A stretch of 64,000 nt of DNA from Bacteroidia bacterium (lineage in GTDB: Bacteria; Bacteroidota; Bacteroidia; Flavobacteriales; Flavobacteriaceae), in assembly GCA_030427735.1 (NCBI GenBank), contig JAUIBP010000008.1:62001-126000 (forward strand), given 5' to 3'. The notes below the pieces were generated by a model. The model had not been told where the DNA came from, searched no databases, and worked only from the letters and a program-made list of their open reading frames with translations. The position numbers and the translations under genes were made by a program. Of this stretch, positions 8,865 to 21,609 are shown piece by piece. Each line of letters begins with the position of its first letter. Positions within the stretch are counted from its first letter, which is position 1.

Positions 8865-9548
8865 ATGTTTTATAAATTATCAAATATAGCCACAAGAGAA
8901 ACTATGGAGCAGGAGGTGAGCGCTGTATTTAAATTTCCTAATATATACAAGCCAAACATTGTTATAGATGGTACACAAGAAAGTATAGTACCTATTATAA
9001 CTTCCGAAGCTAAAGCAAACATACAATTTGCGATTTGGGGACTTTTACCAGATCATTTTCAAGACGATTGGCAACCTTACCAAAAGCAGCATAATACCTT
9101 AAATGTACAGGTATCAGATATTACACAGGAGAGTGATTTAAAATCGGCTAAACGTTGTTTAATTCCTGTTACGGGGTACTTTGGGTTTTATAATGTTCAG
9201 GGTGAAATCAGATCGTATTATAATGTAAATGCTTCCGAAAAACCATTTTGCATCGGCGGGATTTACAATCAGTTAGACGACGGATTTTTAACCTGTTCCA
9301 TCATCATTACTAAAAAACAGAAAAAAATAACTTCCGCAGAGGGGATAAATAATTTGCAGCCAGCAATTTTAGCACCATCGCAACACGATGCATGGTTAAA
9401 TACCCAATCAACTTGGGGTACAGCCTTAGCTTGTTTAGAGCAACCGCATGGTTACACAATAAATCGCTACCCAACATCTAACCGATTATCTATTAATAAT
9501 AAAGTGTCTAACCTCTGTAAAGTACTGGGTTTAGACGATGCTGTATAG
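8865..9548 (+). CDS. SRAP (YedK/HMCES-like) protein lacking catalytic residues
   Basis: A 227-residue protein that follows the SRAP fold from end to end: WGLLPDHF (58-65), NTLN (77-80), RCLIPVTGYF (97-106), then the SIIITK strand and PAILAP. SRAP proteins crosslink to abasic sites in single-stranded DNA through Cys2, helped by Asn, Glu and His. Here residue 2 is Phe, the Glu of the usual GFFEW motif is Gly107, and the His of the IHxRMP motif is Asn162. Only the Asn (N80) remains. It should not form the normal covalent link. Its neighbours are stress genes. Confidence 0.8.
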   Translation: MFYKLSNIATRETMEQEVSAVFKFPNIYKPNIVIDGTQESIVPIITSEAKANIQFAIWGLLPDHFQDDWQPYQKQHNTLNVQVSDITQESDLKSAKRCLIPVTGYFGFYNVQGEIRSYYNVNASEKPFCIGGIYNQLDDGFLTCSIIITKKQKKITSAEGINNLQPAILAPSQHDAWLNTQSTWGTALACLEQPHGYTINRYPTSNRLSINNKVSNLCKVLGLDDAV

Positions 9549-9687
9549 CATTGTTATTATTGAGTAATAGCTAATGGGTTAAGTTTTAATTGGATACAGT
9601 TAATGTACTGCTTAAAATAATAAGACCTTTACATAAACAGAATAACAAATCTGTTAAAATTAATATTAACCATTAAAACTATATATT

Positions 9688-9849
9688 ATGCTACGTTGGA
9701 CAGTAACATTCGTAATTTTAGCTATTATTGCCGCCATTTTCGGATTTGGTGGTATTGCAGCAGGTGCTGCTAGTATTGCAAAAATCTTATTCTTTATTTT
9801 TCTAGTACTTTTTATCATTTCGCTTTTTACAGGCCGAAGAAAAGTATAG
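9688..9849 (+). CDS. DUF1328 small membrane protein (YtjA-like)
   Basis: A 53-residue protein starting [21 protein letters not shown], followed by [18 protein letters not shown] and a basic end GRRKV. The two hydrophobic helices, Gly-rich turn and length match the DUF1328 family (E. coli YtjA). Function is unknown; such genes often sit among stress genes, as here. It lies 123 bp upstream of the chimeric lipoprotein/BatB gene. Confidence 0.9.
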   Translation: MLRWTVTFVILAIIAAIFGFGGIAAGAASIAKILFFIFLVLFIISLFTGRRKV

Positions 9850-9972
9850 CATGTAGTGGTTTTGTTAAGAAATTTAGCTTAGCAACTACAAAATAATTTT
9901 AGAACACGATTTTTATATTATAACCGAATTATAAACCCTAAAATTATAGGGGTAACATTAAAAATAATCAAC

Positions 9973-11379
9973 ATGAAAAAGATAGCATATTTTATTGCCG
10001 TACTATTTATAATGGGTACAGTAGCAACAAGTTTTACAAGTTGTAGAGACGAGAACAAGTCGACATCAGAAAAAGTAGAAGATGTTGCAGACGATATTGA
10101 GGATGGTGTAGAAGATGCGGGCGACGCTATTGAAGATGGTTTGCAACCGCATATGATGCCGAGTCAAGGTACAGGTTTCAAAATGTTGTTTACGAAGCTA
10201 GACAGTTTGTTTGTCGATAATAAAGCGCCGGGACGGGTGTTGGTATTTACCGATGATTTAGAAGACTTAAATCTGGCCGATGTCACAAACTTTGTTCAGA
10301 ATAATAATACCTCGTTAAACTTTTATCCAATGGCGACACAGGAAGGTGGCCAGGTGCCATCATTTTACAATCACAAAGTAGCCCTGAAGGAAAAAGGAAA
10401 TGTGATTGCTTCAAAATTAAATAGCAATACCCAAGAAGCCTTAAAACAAGTAGATAGTGTGGCGGTAATGGATATGACTTTAGATAAAAGTGATGTAACA
10501 CTCTTTGCCGAATCGGTGAGCGATCATTTGATTTTTGAGGAAAAACCTAAAAATGAAGACGAGCATTGGCAGGATAATGGCTATTGGTTACTCATTCCGT
10601 TGATGGTGTTGTTTTTGTTTTCCTTCAGAAAAGGTTGGAGTTTGTTAACGGTTGTGTTGTGTTTCAGTGTGTTGTCATGTCAAAGTGATAAAGCCGATAA
10701 AAAAGAAGACACATTTCAGTTTAAAGATTTATGGTACACCAAATCTTACCAAGCGCAGCAGCAATACGACAATAAGGAGTATGCCCAAGCAGCAAAAGGC
10801 TTTACAGATCCGATGCACAAGGGATCAGCGTATTATAAAGCAGGGAATTTCACCAAAGCCCGTGAGGAATTTGAAAAGGATTCAACCGCCAACGGGCAAT
10901 ATAATTTAGGATTGACCTATGCCAAATTAGGAGATTTAACTAAAGCACAGCAAGTGTTTGAAACCTTAGTGAAGGATCATCCCGACATGGCGCAGGCTCA
11001 AAACGATCTTCAGAATATCAATGAAGCCTTATTGCAAAAAGATGAGATGTCTGCCGAAGAGAGTAAAGTAGGCGAAGACAAACCAAATGCTAAAAACAAG
11101 CATAACGACTCGATGGAAGATTTGAGTGGCGGCGGACAAAAAGCCACTAAAAAAGATATGGAAAAACAGCGTTTGGAAGAAACCGTGAATACAGGCAAAC
11201 GCAAAGGGAAAGAAATGGAGGAGTTGCCAGACGATTTTAAATCGGGGAAAGGTGGAATTCCGAAAGATATTTTAATGCGAAAAGTTGATGACGATCCCGC
11301 CTTGTTTTTAAAACGCAAGTTTCAATATCAGGTAAAGCATCATCAAGTAGACGTAGAACAAACCGAAACATCATGGTAA
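9973..11379 (+). CDS. Chimeric protein: small lipoprotein N-terminus fused to C-terminal half of a BatB-type VWA/TPR protein
   Basis: Residues 1-56 look like a short stand-alone lipoprotein: signal peptide, lipobox ending at C24, then an acidic amphipathic repeat (VEDVADDIEDGVEDAGDAIEDG). From residue 57 the sequence changes abruptly to LQPHMMPSQGTGF, the middle of a von Willebrand A domain, and continues as a BatB protein: VLVFTDDLED, a membrane span near 195-215, two or three TPR units (about 260-350), a charged linker and the typical DDPALFLKRKFQYQ tail. The first half of the VWA domain, with its DxSxS metal site, is absent here and upstream. The downstream batD overlaps by 7 bp. It looks like an in-frame deletion fusion; whether it functions is unknown. 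Confidence 0.8.
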   Translation: MKKIAYFIAVLFIMGTVATSFTSCRDENKSTSEKVEDVADDIEDGVEDAGDAIEDGLQPHMMPSQGTGFKMLFTKLDSLFVDNKAPGRVLVFTDDLEDLNLADVTNFVQNNNTSLNFYPMATQEGGQVPSFYNHKVALKEKGNVIASKLNSNTQEALKQVDSVAVMDMTLDKSDVTLFAESVSDHLIFEEKPKNEDEHWQDNGYWLLIPLMVLFLFSFRKGWSLLTVVLCFSVLSCQSDKADKKEDTFQFKDLWYTKSYQAQQQYDNKEYAQAAKGFTDPMHKGSAYYKAGNFTKAREEFEKDSTANGQYNLGLTYAKLGDLTKAQQVFETLVKDHPDMAQAQNDLQNINEALLQKDEMSAEESKVGEDKPNAKNKHNDSMEDLSGGGQKATKKDMEKQRLEETVNTGKRKGKEMEELPDDFKSGKGGIPKDILMRKVDDDPALFLKRKFQYQVKHHQVDVEQTETSW

Positions 11380-12737
11380 AAAAGTTGCAAATAACCTGCT
11401 TTTTTGTGTTGCTGGCGTGTAGCGTGTCGGCACAAAACCTGATGAGCTATGTTACGGTGAATCACGACGAGGCTTACATTGGTCAGCCCATACAAATGAC
11501 GGTTTCGGTGTACACGAGTACTTGGTTTACCTCGGGTGTTGATGTGGGGAATATCCAAATTGAAGGCGCGTTGACGGTATATTTTAGATCGGTTTCCAAT
11601 CGGAAAACTTTTAGTGGGAAAGCTTATTCTGGTGTGGATTTTATTTACAATGTGTTTCCGACACAGGAAGGCACAATTACTATTCAGCCTTTAGCTATCG
11701 ATGTGGAATCGCCAGCTTCGGGCGGTTATAAAGGTATTAAACATACCATACATACCAAACCGAAAACCATTACGGTGAAACCAGTTCCGTTGGGTTACAA
11801 TCCGAATAATTGGTTGGTGTCGTCCAATTTAACGGTGCACGAACATTGGAGTAAGCCACCAACTAAAGTAAAAGTGGGAGATGTGTTGCAACGTACCATT
11901 ACACGGTCGGCGGGCGGAACTACTGGTGAATTTATTCCTGCGGTGATCTGGGATAGCATTTCGGGGGTAAGTATTTATCCAAAGCGACCAGGTGTAAACA
12001 CCAATAAAACCAAGACCTATATTTCGGCCAGTAGAACCGATGCAGCCAATTATTTATTCGAAAAAGAAGGTCAAGTGACCTTACCACGCATCGAGTTTGT
12101 ATATTGGAATTATGGCAACCGTCAGTTTTATAAAAAGGTAATCGATTCGGTGACGATAGACGTGGCGCCCAATCCAGATTTAAACATGTTGGCCGGCATT
12201 AAAAAACAATTGGAAGCCGAAATCACAGCTGTTCCAGAAGAAGATAAACCGTTTTTGATATTCGGACTAACGGTGCAACGCTTTGTGGAATTGTTGTTGT
12301 TATGCCTTATTGCCTTGTATTTGTTGTATAAATTGGTGCCTTGGGGAATTCGAAAAATAAAGCATCATAATCAGGTGTATCATGCCTCGGAAGCCTATGC
12401 GTTTAAGCAGTTGGAGCAGGCTTTAGGACAGTCTAATGCCTATAAAACCTTAGGGCGTTTAAAAGTATGGCTGATTAAATTAAATCCAGAAATCCCGAGT
12501 ATGGCGGCGTTTATTTCGGCGTATGGTAGCGATGTTTTACAATCCAATTTTAATGCTTTGGAATCGCAAGTTTCAGGAGCAAATTCTGGAAGTTTTAATG
12601 CGAGTACATTTAAATCAGAATTAAAACAAGCTCGCGAACGCTATGTATCGCAACATAAAAAAATGGATGCTAAAAACACCAAACAGAATGAAAACGATGC
12701 TTGGTTGAATCCGGTGTCGCCAAAATCTAAATATTAA
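11373..12737 (+). CDS. batD: BatD-family protein
   Basis: A 454-residue envelope protein with a signal peptide (cleavage after VSAQ), then Ig-like beta domains. These carry BatD features: VNHDEAYIGQPIQMTVSVYT near the start, and LQRTITRSAGGTTGEFIP in the second domain. One membrane span lies near residue 310 and a cytoplasmic helical domain ends the protein. Bat proteins (aerotolerance) form a membrane complex with MoxR and VWA partners. It overlaps the BatB-like gene, so the two are translationally coupled. By eye, base composition from 10141 to here is richer in G+C than neighbouring genes. Confidence 0.87.
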   Translation: MVKKLQITCFFVLLACSVSAQNLMSYVTVNHDEAYIGQPIQMTVSVYTSTWFTSGVDVGNIQIEGALTVYFRSVSNRKTFSGKAYSGVDFIYNVFPTQEGTITIQPLAIDVESPASGGYKGIKHTIHTKPKTITVKPVPLGYNPNNWLVSSNLTVHEHWSKPPTKVKVGDVLQRTITRSAGGTTGEFIPAVIWDSISGVSIYPKRPGVNTNKTKTYISASRTDAANYLFEKEGQVTLPRIEFVYWNYGNRQFYKKVIDSVTIDVAPNPDLNMLAGIKKQLEAEITAVPEEDKPFLIFGLTVQRFVELLLLCLIALYLLYKLVPWGIRKIKHHNQVYHASEAYAFKQLEQALGQSNAYKTLGRLKVWLIKLNPEIPSMAAFISAYGSDVLQSNFNALESQVSGANSGSFNASTFKSELKQARERYVSQHKKMDAKNTKQNENDAWLNPVSPKSKY

Positions 12738-12866
12738 TGTCGTGTTGATTAGCTCGTGTTGGGAATTGAAATTTTAGGTGATACATATTCTTCTTTTCTA
12801 GTTTAACACTATGCATTCCATGACCTTAAAATTGAGATTGTACATATTGTATTTACTTTGTTATTT

Positions 12867-13634
12867 ATGAAGACTTTTATTTATACCACCATTTCTAAGC
12901 TGGTTAAAAAATTATATAAGAATACTGTTGTAAGCAAGACAATTAAAGGGTTTAACAGTGTGATATATTATGAAAAAGCACAACATTTAAATTTTTTATT
13001 TCAGAAGGAAGCGAACTACGAAGGGCATTTGTTACAAGCCATTAGGCGATATATTAAAAGAGGTGATGTTATATTTGATATCGGCGCCAATATAGGGCAA
13101 TACGCTTTGCCGTTTAGCGAACTCGTGGGTAAGGAAGGTAAAATTGTTGCTTTCGAACCAGATTCTAAGAACTATGCTTTTCTTCAGTTTAATGTGCAGG
13201 TTAACAAGTGTGCGAATGTGATTTGCGAAAATTATGGTTTAGGCGCTACAGAAACGGTTCAGGAATTTTATAGAGATACAGAAACAGGTGGTCGCAAAGG
13301 GTCTTTTAAATTGGAGTATGTTGAAGATTCGTATACAGGAATTACTGAGCAGGTTGTTATTAATACCTTAGATTCGGCTATTGCAACTTTTGGTGCGCCT
13401 AATTTTATAAAAATAGATATTGAGGGTTTTGAAGCCGATGTTCTGTCTGGACTTACGAAGCAGTTAACGCATTGTATATTTTTTATAGAAGTAAGGCCAA
13501 AAACCCAAGCAACAGTTTTCGAGTTTTTTAAATCGAAAGGCTTTGTATGTTTCTGTATTGATTCTGGCGAGCAAGAAATAACGTCGCCCGAACAATTGTC
13601 TAATATTAGTAATTTACTGTTTTATAAAGCTTAA
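12867..13634 (+). CDS. FkbM family SAM-dependent methyltransferase
   Basis: A 255-residue protein with the SAM-binding motif I in DVIFDIGANIGQYALPF (residues ~67-83), an acidic motif II (VAFEPDSKN), and the FkbM signature NFIKIDIEGFEADVLSG. Family members O-methylate sugars or lipids, so a glycan or lipid substrate is plausible but unproven. The frame extends to a TTG at 12858, but the ATG at 12867 is the better start. It stands alone between batD and a convergent bestrophin gene. Confidence 0.9.
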   Translation: MKTFIYTTISKLVKKLYKNTVVSKTIKGFNSVIYYEKAQHLNFLFQKEANYEGHLLQAIRRYIKRGDVIFDIGANIGQYALPFSELVGKEGKIVAFEPDSKNYAFLQFNVQVNKCANVICENYGLGATETVQEFYRDTETGGRKGSFKLEYVEDSYTGITEQVVINTLDSAIATFGAPNFIKIDIEGFEADVLSGLTKQLTHCIFFIEVRPKTQATVFEFFKSKGFVCFCIDSGEQEITSPEQLSNISNLLFYKA

Positions 13635-13652
13635 ATTTGAAAGAACATAACT

Positions 13653-14540
13653 TTACGGATGTAAAACTTCGTGTACATGTTTTTTCATGTTTTCTGCCAT
13701 TTTTTCGATAGGTAAATCGTCATAATCTGTGCCAAATGGATCTTCGATAGCTTCGGCAATAAGTTCTAAAGAAGCCAGAACATATAAAATAAAAGGAACG
13801 GCAAGAATTACAAAATACCCTAAAGAAAACACGTAGCCTATTGGTAGGGTTGCGACATAAACAGCAATAAATTTTTTAATGAATGCACTGTAAGAATGGG
13901 GTATAGGGGTGTTTTTAATCCGTTCGCAAGCACCGCAAATATTGGTTAGGCCTTCTAATTCGTTGTTCACAACCAGTAATTGTTCTCCAGAAATTTTTTG
14001 TTCTTTGTACAGTATGTTTGTTTTCTTAAAAATTAATGAAGCCACTTGGTTGGGACCGTGTTTTTTCTTGCTAAACGCATCGCCTAATTCGGGGTGTTCG
14101 TTTTCATCTAGCATGAAGGTAGTATAATCCGATCGTAAAAAGGCAAATAAACTTTGCGAATACATGGGAATGGCCTTTCTGTAAAAATGCCTTAAGGCTT
14201 TATCGTCTTCATCTAAAAGCGCATTGAATTTTAAGGCCAGATTCCGACTAACATTGGTAAGTGAGCCCCATTGTTTTCGAGCTTCCCACCAGCGGTCGTA
14301 AGCAGTATTTGTTCTGAAAACCAATAATAAAGACAGCGCAAAACCTAAAAGATTGTGAACAATAGTTATGTTTTTTACCCAACTTTTTGCCGATAAATTG
14401 AAATACTCCAACTCTAAATAGGCGATGCCCGCCGAAAGGACTGCGGTTAAAATTAAGTATGGATAAAGTTTTCTTAAGGTATCGGAACGGTGAATAAAAA
14501 AAACCGCTTTAAACCATTCTTTGGGATTGTATATTTCCAT
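13653..14540 (-). CDS. Bestrophin-like (RFP-TM/UPF0187) channel protein
   Basis: A 295-residue membrane protein. It has family features: an N-terminal basic segment before the first span, NTAYDRWWEARKQWG after the second (around residues 80-94), the polar central domain, and a C-terminal DPFGTDYDDLPIEKM motif. Bacterial bestrophins form pentameric ion channels. The stop lies 18 bp from the stop of the convergent FkbM gene, and I see no terminator between them. Confidence 0.92.
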   Translation of the reverse strand: MEIYNPKEWFKAVFFIHRSDTLRKLYPYLILTAVLSAGIAYLELEYFNLSAKSWVKNITIVHNLLGFALSLLLVFRTNTAYDRWWEARKQWGSLTNVSRNLALKFNALLDEDDKALRHFYRKAIPMYSQSLFAFLRSDYTTFMLDENEHPELGDAFSKKKHGPNQVASLIFKKTNILYKEQKISGEQLLVVNNELEGLTNICGACERIKNTPIPHSYSAFIKKFIAVYVATLPIGYVFSLGYFVILAVPFILYVLASLELIAEAIEDPFGTDYDDLPIEKMAENMKKHVHEVLHP

Positions 14541-14637
14541 AGTACAAATATAAAATCTTAAGCTTTACATTTTTAGATATTCCAAATTAAATCTAGTTAA
14601 TGAATACTAAAATAAATTACTTAAAAAGACCAATTAA

Positions 14638-17823
<3,186 letters not shown>

Positions 17824-17828
17824 AAAAT

Positions 17829-17867
17829 AAAAAAGCCACGATATTGTTTAGAAATCGTGGCTTTTTT
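17829..17867. terminator. Bidirectional terminator
   Basis: A stem of about 14 bp (AAAAGCCACGAT at 17831-17842, ATCGTGGCTTTT at 17854-17865) with A and T tracts on both sides. It lies between the convergent beta-galactosidase and membrane-protein genes and can serve both. Confidence 0.85.
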
Positions 17868-17886
17868 GATGGTGTATTTATTGTAA

Positions 17887-18513
17887 TTACATTGGCATAA
17901 GGCCGCCGCTATAAAGCACAAAAAGTGCTAAAGGTAACGCAATAGCCAAAGCAATAAGTGTAGGTTTTACCCAATCTTTTTTATGGTATTTAAATGTTTT
18001 GCCTAAGTAGCTGTTCCAAAAATATTCGGTTAAAATGAAACCTCCCAAAACATTTATAACAATAGAAATATTAGTGCCAATATTAAATATCGACATTAAC
18101 GCCACAGGAACAAAAGCATATAATATACAGAACAACAATACCAACGACCTTGCTTTGCTATGTCCTGTTTGTTTAAAGTTATACATGAGTAAAGCACCAC
18201 CAAATATGGTTGAAAAAAATAGCGAAAACATGAGTATAAGGCGTTTAGAATGTAACACAGGTAATTGATCAGTCTGTGTCGTGCTAAACGGTTTAGAGTT
18301 GTTTTCTTGTGCTATAGTCTTGTTTTTTTCTTGTTGACTGCTTAGGGTTTTATGGATTTGCAATAACGTATCGTTAGTGTGCGCTCTCGATATTAGAATG
18401 TCTACGGCTGTAAGACGTGCTTCGTCTGTATAAATCTCTTCGTTAAGCGCAATGGCTTCAAGTTCGTTATTGTTTTTCTTACTAAATCGGTCTTTAAAAA
18501 TATTATCGGTCAT
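17887..18513 (-). CDS. Hypothetical membrane protein
   Basis: A 208-residue protein not recognised as any named family. The first 80 residues are soluble and helical, with EARLTAVDILISR resembling a small segment seen in many Bacteroidota membrane proteins. Three or four hydrophobic spans follow between residues 90 and 205, separated by a short basic loop (KTFKYHKKDW). It is probably an inner-membrane protein. No operon partner is evident. Confidence 0.75.
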   Translation of the reverse strand: MTDNIFKDRFSKKNNNELEAIALNEEIYTDEARLTAVDILISRAHTNDTLLQIHKTLSSQQEKNKTIAQENNSKPFSTTQTDQLPVLHSKRLILMFSLFFSTIFGGALLMYNFKQTGHSKARSLVLLFCILYAFVPVALMSIFNIGTNISIVINVLGGFILTEYFWNSYLGKTFKYHKKDWVKPTLIALAIALPLALFVLYSGGLMPM

Positions 18514-18577
18514 TATCTAAAAAAATATAGCTTTTAAGTGGCGCAAAATCTTTGCTACGATAAAAGCATGCAAAAAA

Positions 18578-19174
18578 TTAACAGTTTTTGTATTTGTCGT
18601 TTAGGCCTACACCTTTTAAAATCATAGGCGTTATTTTTTCTAATCGACTTTGTTTTGTAGCGTCGCGTTTTGCAGAAGAAATGTATTCGGCATATTCGCG
18701 TTGTTTGTAAGGCGACAACGCTTTAAATTGTGCGTTTAATTCGGATTGTGTTTTTAATACGTCGCTTAACAGTTTAGGAAGTGCTACTGAAGTTCCTTTT
18801 TTTTCGGGTTTTATTTCCTTACCGAGTTTTTGATTTTCAATCGCTTCTTTGGTGTAAGCCAATACGGCTTCTTTATTGATGTCTGAAAGCGATGAAAACC
18901 GCATTTGTCTTAGGCCTTTGGTTTTGTCTTGCGCCTGCTCTAAAAGTTGATGCTCGTCTTTTAAAAAGACACCATTAAAAAACCAAATGCCAAAATGATG
19001 TTTAAAAGCACCCAGACCCACGACGTTTTTTCCGTTTATGTTGTATACAGGAGCGCTCCATTTAAAGGCTTCTTCGAGTTCAGTAGAAATAAAAATAGAG
19101 CGTAGTAGCGTTAAAGCCTCCGTCCAAGTATCGTGGCCTTCAATATACGCTTCAACCGAATCGAATTTTTTCAT
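18578..19174 (-). CDS. YdeI/OmdA family protein (DUF1801 domain)
   Basis: A 198-residue protein. Residues ~10-110 match the DUF1801 (YdhG-like) fold: EEAFKWSAPVYNINGKNVVGLGAFKHHFGIWFFNG. The C-terminal part (YKQREYAEYISSAKRDATKQSRLEKI) is the helical OmdA/YdeI motif. Members have been linked to bacteriocin-protection phenotypes in some species; the mechanism is unknown. The stop lies about 65 bp from the pyrD-facing gene cluster and it has no clear partner. Confidence 0.87.
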   Translation of the reverse strand: MKKFDSVEAYIEGHDTWTEALTLLRSIFISTELEEAFKWSAPVYNINGKNVVGLGAFKHHFGIWFFNGVFLKDEHQLLEQAQDKTKGLRQMRFSSLSDINKEAVLAYTKEAIENQKLGKEIKPEKKGTSVALPKLLSDVLKTQSELNAQFKALSPYKQREYAEYISSAKRDATKQSRLEKITPMILKGVGLNDKYKNC

Positions 19175-19233
19175 TTAGTAATTGTTAATAGGGGTTTAAA
19201 GATACGTATTTTAAAGCTTATATGTATAGGCTG

Positions 19234-20469
19234 TTATTTTTGGGCCACTAGTTCGGCTATTTTGCAAATTACTTCGGTTGCTTTTATCATACTTTCTACT
19301 GGTACGTATTCGTAACGCCCATGGAAGTTGTGTCCGCCAGCAAAAATATTAGGGCAAGGCAATCCCATATAACTCAATTGCGAACCATCCGTACCACCGC
19401 GAATGGCTTTAATGTTTGGGGTAATACCCACGGCTTTCATGGCTTTTTCGGCTACTTCCACAATATGCATTACAGGTTCTACCTTTTCTTTCATATTGTA
19501 ATATTGGTCTTTAATGTCTATGCTAACAACTTCTCGTTCGTATTGTGCATTAAGCTCGTCGGTTAGCTTTTGCATGACTTCTTTGCGGGCTTCAAAATGA
19601 TTTTTATCGTGGTCGCGAATAATGTATTGTAGTGTGGTTTCTTCAACATCACCTTTTATATCAGTTAGATGGAAGAATCCTTGGTAGCCATCGGTATGTT
19701 CTGGCGTTTCTAAACGCGGTAAGGAGTTGATAAATTCTGTAGCGATATACATCGAGTTTACCATTTTACCTTTGGCGTAGCCTGGGTGTACAATTTTTCC
19801 TTTTACTTTAACTTTTGCTCCAGCGGCATTAAAATTCTCGTATTCCAATTCGCCAATTTCGCTGCCATCCATGGTGTAAGCCCAGTCGGCGCCAAATTTT
19901 TTAACATCGAATTTATGGGCACCGCGACCAATTTCTTCGTCAGGTGTAAAGCCTATACGAATGTTACCGTGTTTAATTTCTGGGTGTTGTATTAAATATT
20001 CCATGGCCGAAACAATTTCAGTAATTCCGGCTTTATCGTCAGCCCCTAACAGGGTCGTGCCATCGGTAGTGATTAAGGTTTGGCCTTTATATTGCAGTAA
20101 GTCTTCGAAATAATCTGGCGATAAAATGATATTTTCATCGGCGTTTAAAATGATATCTTTTCCGTTATAGTGCTCTATAATCTGCGGTTTTACATTGGCA
20201 CCTGTAAAATCTGGAGAGGTATCGAAATGCGAAATAAATCCTATGGTTGGCACCTCGTGTTCTACATTACTTGGTAGCGTTGCCATAATGTAGGCATTCT
20301 CGTCTATAGTCACATCTGTTAGGCCAATAGTTTTTAATTCTTCTACTAACGCATTGGCTAAATCCCATTGTTTTTTTGTGCTTGGGGTTGTGTTGCTTTC
20401 CGGGTCCGATTCGGTATCGACGGTTACGTAGCTAATGAAACGATTTATAAGGTGTTGTTTGTTTATCAT
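19234..20469 (-). CDS. pepT: Peptidase T (tripeptide aminopeptidase)
   Basis: A 411-residue M20B metallopeptidase that removes N-terminal residues from tripeptides in the cytoplasm. Metal ligands are visible in the [19 protein letters not shown] and TPDEEIGRG motifs, and the C-terminal zinc His lies in [16 protein letters not shown]. The frame extends upstream to 20490, but the ATG at 20469 gives [11 protein letters not shown], the normal family start. Neighbour pyrD is divergent, 101 bp away. Confidence 0.95.
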   Translation of the reverse strand: MINKQHLINRFISYVTVDTESDPESNTTPSTKKQWDLANALVEELKTIGLTDVTIDENAYIMATLPSNVEHEVPTIGFISHFDTSPDFTGANVKPQIIEHYNGKDIILNADENIILSPDYFEDLLQYKGQTLITTDGTTLLGADDKAGITEIVSAMEYLIQHPEIKHGNIRIGFTPDEEIGRGAHKFDVKKFGADWAYTMDGSEIGELEYENFNAAGAKVKVKGKIVHPGYAKGKMVNSMYIATEFINSLPRLETPEHTDGYQGFFHLTDIKGDVEETTLQYIIRDHDKNHFEARKEVMQKLTDELNAQYEREVVSIDIKDQYYNMKEKVEPVMHIVEVAEKAMKAVGITPNIKAIRGGTDGSQLSYMGLPCPNIFAGGHNFHGRYEYVPVESMIKATEVICKIAELVAQK

Positions 20470-20523
20470 GCGGGGTAAGATTTTACACAAAAGTACTATT
20501 AAAAATTATTTATGCTTTTTGAA

Positions 20524-20554
20524 TTGGATGATTTTTTAATTAAAAGTATTTTTG
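20524..20554 (+). promoter_or_regulatory. pyrD promoter
   Basis: A TTG at 20524-20526, 20 bp, then TATTTTTG at 20547-20554 match the Bacteroidota -33/-7 consensus (TTG, TAnnTTTG). The pyrD ATG begins 16 bp after the -7 box. Confidence 0.7.
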
Positions 20555-20570
20555 CACAAATAATCGCTAG

Positions 20571-21605
20571 ATGTATAAATTACTAATACGCCCATTGTTT
20601 TTTAAATGCGATCCAGAACGTGTACACCATTTTACGTTTTCCATGGTTCGTTTTTTATCTAAAATTCCATTAATACCCAGTTTGTTTAGAGCCTTATTTA
20701 CTATTGAAGATAAGCGCTTACACACCAAAGTTTTTGGTTTAACGTTTAAAAACCCGGTTGGATTAGCAGCTGGATTCGATAAGAATGCTGTGCTGTATAA
20801 TGAGCTGGCTAATTTTGGTTTCGGATTTATAGAAATCGGTACAGTAACTCCAGTAGGACAGGAGGGAAACCCTAAAAAGAGAATTTTTAGACTGTTAGAA
20901 GATCAGGGCTTGATAAACCGTATGGGGTTTAATAATGAAGGTGTAGAGGCTGCAATCAGCCAATTAAAAAAGAATAAGAAGAAACTTTTAATAGGCGGGA
21001 ATATTGGTAAAAATACTCAGACCGCCCCAGAAAATTATACAGCAGATTATTTAGCTTGCTTTAACGCTTTGCATCCGTATGTCGATTATTTTGTATTGAA
21101 TGTAAGTTGCCCTAATGTGGGGAGCCATGCCAAATTAAATGATAAAGATTATTTGTTGGAATTGATTCAAACGGTTAAAACAGCCAATAATTCGTTCAAA
21201 ATTCAGAAACCGATTTTATTAAAAATTGCACCAGATTTAAATACGGTACAATTAGATGAAATTATAGAGTTGGTTAACGAAACCCAGTTAGACGGCGTTA
21301 TAGCCTCTAACACGTCTGTAGATAGAAGTGATTTAAAAACACCAACCCAAACATTGGAAGCTATTGGTAATGGCGGTTTAAGCGGCCAACCAATAAAGGA
21401 TAAAAGCACAAAAGTGATTCGGTACTTAAGCGAAAAAAGCAATAAGGCCTTTCCTATAATTGGTGTGGGTGGCATTCATTCTGCCAAAGATGCTCTGGAA
21501 AAGTTAGATGCAGGTGCTACTTTGGTACAAATTTATACCGGATTTATTTATGAAGGCCCATCGTTAATCAAGCAAATTAATAAGGCTATTTTAAAACGAA
21601 AATAA
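20571..21605 (+). CDS. pyrD: Dihydroorotate dehydrogenase, quinone type (class 2)
   Basis: A 344-residue membrane-associated flavoprotein oxidising dihydroorotate to orotate with quinone in pyrimidine synthesis. The N-terminal 40-residue amphipathic helix pair ([15 protein letters not shown]) marks class 2. Also visible are [10 protein letters not shown] (64-73), NVSCPNVGS with the catalytic Ser, [10 protein letters not shown], and the FMN-phosphate loop [12 protein letters not shown]. It heads a probable operon: lysE-type gene begins 4 bp after its stop, then an HMG-CoA lyase homologue. Confidence 0.95.
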   Translation: MYKLLIRPLFFKCDPERVHHFTFSMVRFLSKIPLIPSLFRALFTIEDKRLHTKVFGLTFKNPVGLAAGFDKNAVLYNELANFGFGFIEIGTVTPVGQEGNPKKRIFRLLEDQGLINRMGFNNEGVEAAISQLKKNKKKLLIGGNIGKNTQTAPENYTADYLACFNALHPYVDYFVLNVSCPNVGSHAKLNDKDYLLELIQTVKTANNSFKIQKPILLKIAPDLNTVQLDEIIELVNETQLDGVIASNTSVDRSDLKTPTQTLEAIGNGGLSGQPIKDKSTKVIRYLSEKSNKAFPIIGVGGIHSAKDALEKLDAGATLVQIYTGFIYEGPSLIKQINKAILKRK

Positions 21606-21609
21606 AACA

